Assembly (NCBI RefSeq): GCF_040412425.1
Contig: NC_089742.1
Coordinates: forward strand, 74,013,625-74,077,624
DNA: 64,000 bases
From: Macrobrachium rosenbergii
Taxonomy: Eukaryota; Arthropoda; Malacostraca; Decapoda; Palaemonidae
Direction: 5' to 3'
Position numbers and translations under genes: made by a program. Below are positions 60,851-64,000 of the stretch, one piece after another. The first letter of the stretch is position 1. Each line of letters opens with the position of its first letter. The notes under the pieces are model-generated. The model was not told the DNA's origin. It ran no database searches and worked only from the letters and a program-made list of their open reading frames with translations.

Positions 60851-61616
60851 GGATGTATGTGTTATTCAAGCGTTTATTTACTCATGCATTTCATGTCATT
60901 TTTCCTTAGCATTAAAGTATTTTCGGAAGTGGCTAGAGCATGAGGTATCTTATGAAACTGGCACCGATATGCACATATGGCTAAAACTCTGCGGTGAGGT
61001 TGCTGGTGTTTGCACATTGATCAGAACTTTAGGAAGGTAGACACAGTCATATACAGATGAAATGGAACCGAAGAAAGGGAACTGCTTCATTTCAAATGAA
61101 CCTTTACACTGTGTTGCTACAAGTTATAAACAGTGCTCTTTTACCGCATGAGACTATTTATGTAAATACCCGAACATTTCTCAGAAGTCCAAACACTAGT
61201 AAAAAACCTCGTTTTCTCTCATATGCAAGCAATACTTGCTCAAGGAACGGTAAATATTATTCAGTGATGTTTGCTCACTTTACGCCGCCAGGTACTTCAT
61301 AAACACCGATCATTGTGGACAATTACATTTTAAACGCGTGGTGTTTGCAGAAGACATTGTGGACTGGCATTGAAGCAAAGCCAGCCGTCAGGGCTGGAGC
61401 AAAGAGAGAGAATGGAAATACGCCCAGGCAGAACCTGCGCTCTTTGTCACTCGCCTGTGGAAAGAGGAAATGAACCGAAAGGATTATTTCTGTCAGCTGT
61501 TTTCTGCACTCTCTGAAGGCTCCAAAACCACAAAAGCACTTGGTACTTCAATTAAACAAAAATATAAACATGTGCTCGTTTGATGCAGCCTCCAGAATGT
61601 GTTAAAACAGGTTTAC

Positions 61617-61739
61617 TAAAGACTTTCATCATCTTATAGGAATCAGCATTATCTTTCTGTGAAGGGTATCATAAATAATAACTGATCAACTTAAAGGGAA
61701 GAAAAACACATTATTGCACCAATTACATAGGACATACCA

Positions 61740-61819
<80 letters not shown>

Positions 61820-62018
61820 CTGCAGTCACAAAAAGGACATATCAGTTCTTACTGACAGTTCACGCTAACTTAACACAAATGCTCCCAAACTATTTAATTA
61901 AAACGACTTTCAACATCTTATGGGAATTATCATTATCTTTCTGTGAAAGGTATCATAACTAATAACTGATCAACTTAAAGGGAAGAAAAACACATCATTG
62001 CACCAATTACACAGGACA

Positions 62019-62085
<67 letters not shown>

Positions 62086-62172
62086 CTTCAATCACAAAAA
62101 GGACATAGCAATTCTTACTGACAGTTCACGCTAACTTAACACAAGGGCTCCCAAACTATTTCATTAAAACGA
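61617..62172. repeat. ~280-bp tandem duplication carrying (CA)/(GA) tracts
   Basis: Unit 1 (61617-61899) and unit 2 (61900-62172) share gactttca.catcttat.gg, ttatctttctgtga, ctgatcaacttaaagggaag, caccaattaca, then a (GA)n tract, cacaaaaaggacat, cttactgacagttcacgct and ctcccaaactattt. Unit 1 has (CA)n followed by (GA)n (61740-61817); unit 2 has only (GA)n (62022-62083). Confidence 0.92.
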
Positions 62173-62525
62173 CGAGCATCCAGTAACCCAGTGAAATTGT
62201 GAAGCAGTCCAGATAGTAAAGATAAAATGTAATCTGCATTAGTTGGAAAGTGGTGCCCACAACTAAAGACTATGCTCGATGCTAACAGGTTCACCAAGAA
62301 AGGAGAAAATGAAGAGAAAAGGCTACATTTAGGTTGACTGACAAAAAAGTATGGATCATGGTGCATATCTTTTAAGAGCCTATAAACTGTTTAGTATGTT
62401 GTATGTTTTTCGAAAAGAAATGAATTTTGAGACCATTTTTATAATAACGTTAGAGCTACCTGATTGTTTCTCACTCGAAATCAGAATTTCGTACAATGTA
62501 TCAGAAACAGGAATTGAAACGAATG

Positions 62526-62527
<2 letters not shown>
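62173..62527. other. Intergenic, nothing recognised
   Basis: No gene or repeat recognised. Confidence 0.4.
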
Positions 62528-62594
<67 letters not shown>

Positions 62595-62657
62595 TGTATA
62601 TATATATATGTATATATGTGTGTGTGTATATGTATATATATAGTATATATATATATA

Positions 62658-62707
<50 letters not shown>

Positions 62708-62720
62708 TATATATAATGTA
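62528..62720. repeat. (AT)n microsatellite complex
   Basis: TA runs with short TG interruptions (tatatgtgtgtgtgtatatg at about 62609-62632). Confidence 0.95.
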
Positions 62721-63265
62721 TATCAACATATAAAAAGTCTTGTTTTAATGAATGATTTAATTGCACCACATTATTAATTTACTACTATTCTGTATCACTT
62801 ACTACACTCTCATTTTAATTTCTGGAGCTTGTGTGATACAGTTTTACTCATTTGTTGCATAACCTTGTCCTAAATGTTTTTTCTGGTTCACTATTTCAAA
62901 GAAACCAATGAGTGACATGCCGCTTTCAAATACAGCCTTCCTGTTACTGTGTAATACTCTTGCACAGTAACAGTAAGAAACACTGAATGATTGTAACCTC
63001 GAATCATAATACCTACGGAATGCTTTACCACTGAAATAGCAATAACATAGACAACACTTGTGAGCAAAGTTAATTTTAAAGTGTTAGCAAACGCGATCCG
63101 TAAAGGTCCAACCTACAATGTGCCATAGTTAAGCTAATCAGCTTGATTATGGCATCAAGTGCCGTAAAAGAACACAGAACATAATTAAGTCATATCACAT
63201 TTCCTGCAAGAGTCATTTTCATCACCTGAAAGAGCGCAAAGGATAATTATTAAATAATTTGGATC
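62721..63265. other. Intergenic, nothing recognised
   Basis: No gene, TIR or long repeat recognised. Confidence 0.4.
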
Positions 63266-63460
63266 TTTCCTAGGTAGTGACCCCCAAGGGTTTTAACCCG
63301 GTATGTATCCACCTTTGCGGCGTGTTTTGTACAAGGCCGTTGGGGATTACCGTAAAAACATAAACAAAAGACTGTAAACATCATAAAGATAATAACCCCC
63401 AAGAAATATTAGTCATAGATAACGACCCCCGAAAACCCTTGGGCGTCACTATCTAGGAAA
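63266..63460. mobile_element. MITE-like element with 29-bp terminal inverted repeats
   Basis: 63266-63294 (TTTCCTAGGTAGTGACCCCC and onward) and 63432-63460 are inverted copies differing at two of 29 bases. Inside the right end a second gataacgacccccgaaaa stretch echoes the terminus. The total of about 195 bp and lack of coding capacity fit a MITE. No unambiguous target duplication is visible. Confidence 0.7.
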
Positions 63461-63737
63461 CATCCATCAATTTTTATGCATGAGAAAGCTTCGGTAAGTA
63501 CCAAAATAATAATTCACAAAGTGTCAGTATTCTGCACGGGGCTTCATTTACGGTGAAACTAAGAGATGATCCGTATGTCTTTCCAGGGGTTTTCTGTTGG
63601 TACACTCCCCGAATATCAGCTTAAGTCACTGAGCTTGCCAGTCTTGAAATGATTAAAATCATTATCTTATGGCCCTAATATGGCGCATGTTTCTATGAAA
63701 TATCATTTTTATTAAAAGCAAAAGTAAATATCAAATA

Positions 63738-63970
<233 letters not shown>

Positions 63971-64000
63971 CTATTTATCACATCACCGTGATTCATATAT

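Overview
The window is AT-rich nuclear DNA from a eukaryote: one spliced protein-coding gene plus a dense field of transposable elements and microsatellites. Long (GA)n, (AT)n and (AAT)n tracts, arthropod-type mariner and Tigger elements, Penelope-like and DIRS-like elements, a CsRn1-type Ty3 element and a dispersed repeat I associate with decapod crustaceans together suggest a malacostracan (probably decapod) crustacean. The species assignment is inference.

Region 1 (1-29,030) is the translation initiation factor eIF4A gene on the + strand. Six coding exons (1109-1366, 10923-11088, 12083-12301, 18441-18613, 21825-21994, 27958-28102) join in frame to 376 residues plus a stop. All DEAD-box helicase motifs from Walker A to motif VI are intact; only about 25-30 N-terminal residues lie upstream of the window. 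It is the only gene here that looks functional. Its introns are loaded with mobile DNA. Intron 1 holds a six-deep nest: an RTE-like LINE on the - strand was hit by a TTAA-flanked TIR element carrying ~381-bp tandem repeats; that was hit by a second element of the same family; that by a TA-flanked TIR element; and that by another TA-flanked TIR element. Introns 3 and 5 hold DIRS-like tyrosine-recombinase retroelement relics. Intron 4 holds a Tigger-like element with two (TC)n tracts.

Region 2 (29,030-38,430) is intergenic: copies of a dispersed repeat, a 1.3-kb mariner with clean TIRs but a dead transposase, and two decayed LINE ORF2 copies.

Region 3 (38,430-50,859) appears to be one Tigger/pogo transposon expanded to 12.4 kb by later insertions: an inverted LTR-pol-LTR mosaic with a permuted one-LTR insertion, an internally deleted Tigger derivative with a solo LTR, a nearly complete 5.0-kb CsRn1-type Ty3 retrotransposon with target-site duplication, and a tRNA-derived SINE.

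Region 4 (50,859-64,000) is intergenic. It contains decayed LINEs, a Penelope-like element with a head-to-head inverted repeat, a ~280-bp tandem duplication that carries microsatellites, a ~195-bp MITE-like inverted repeat and long (AT)n tracts. I see no host gene after eIF4A. The main interest is the insertion chronology, which target-site duplications, repeat periodicity and empty-site paralogs inside the window allow to be read directly.
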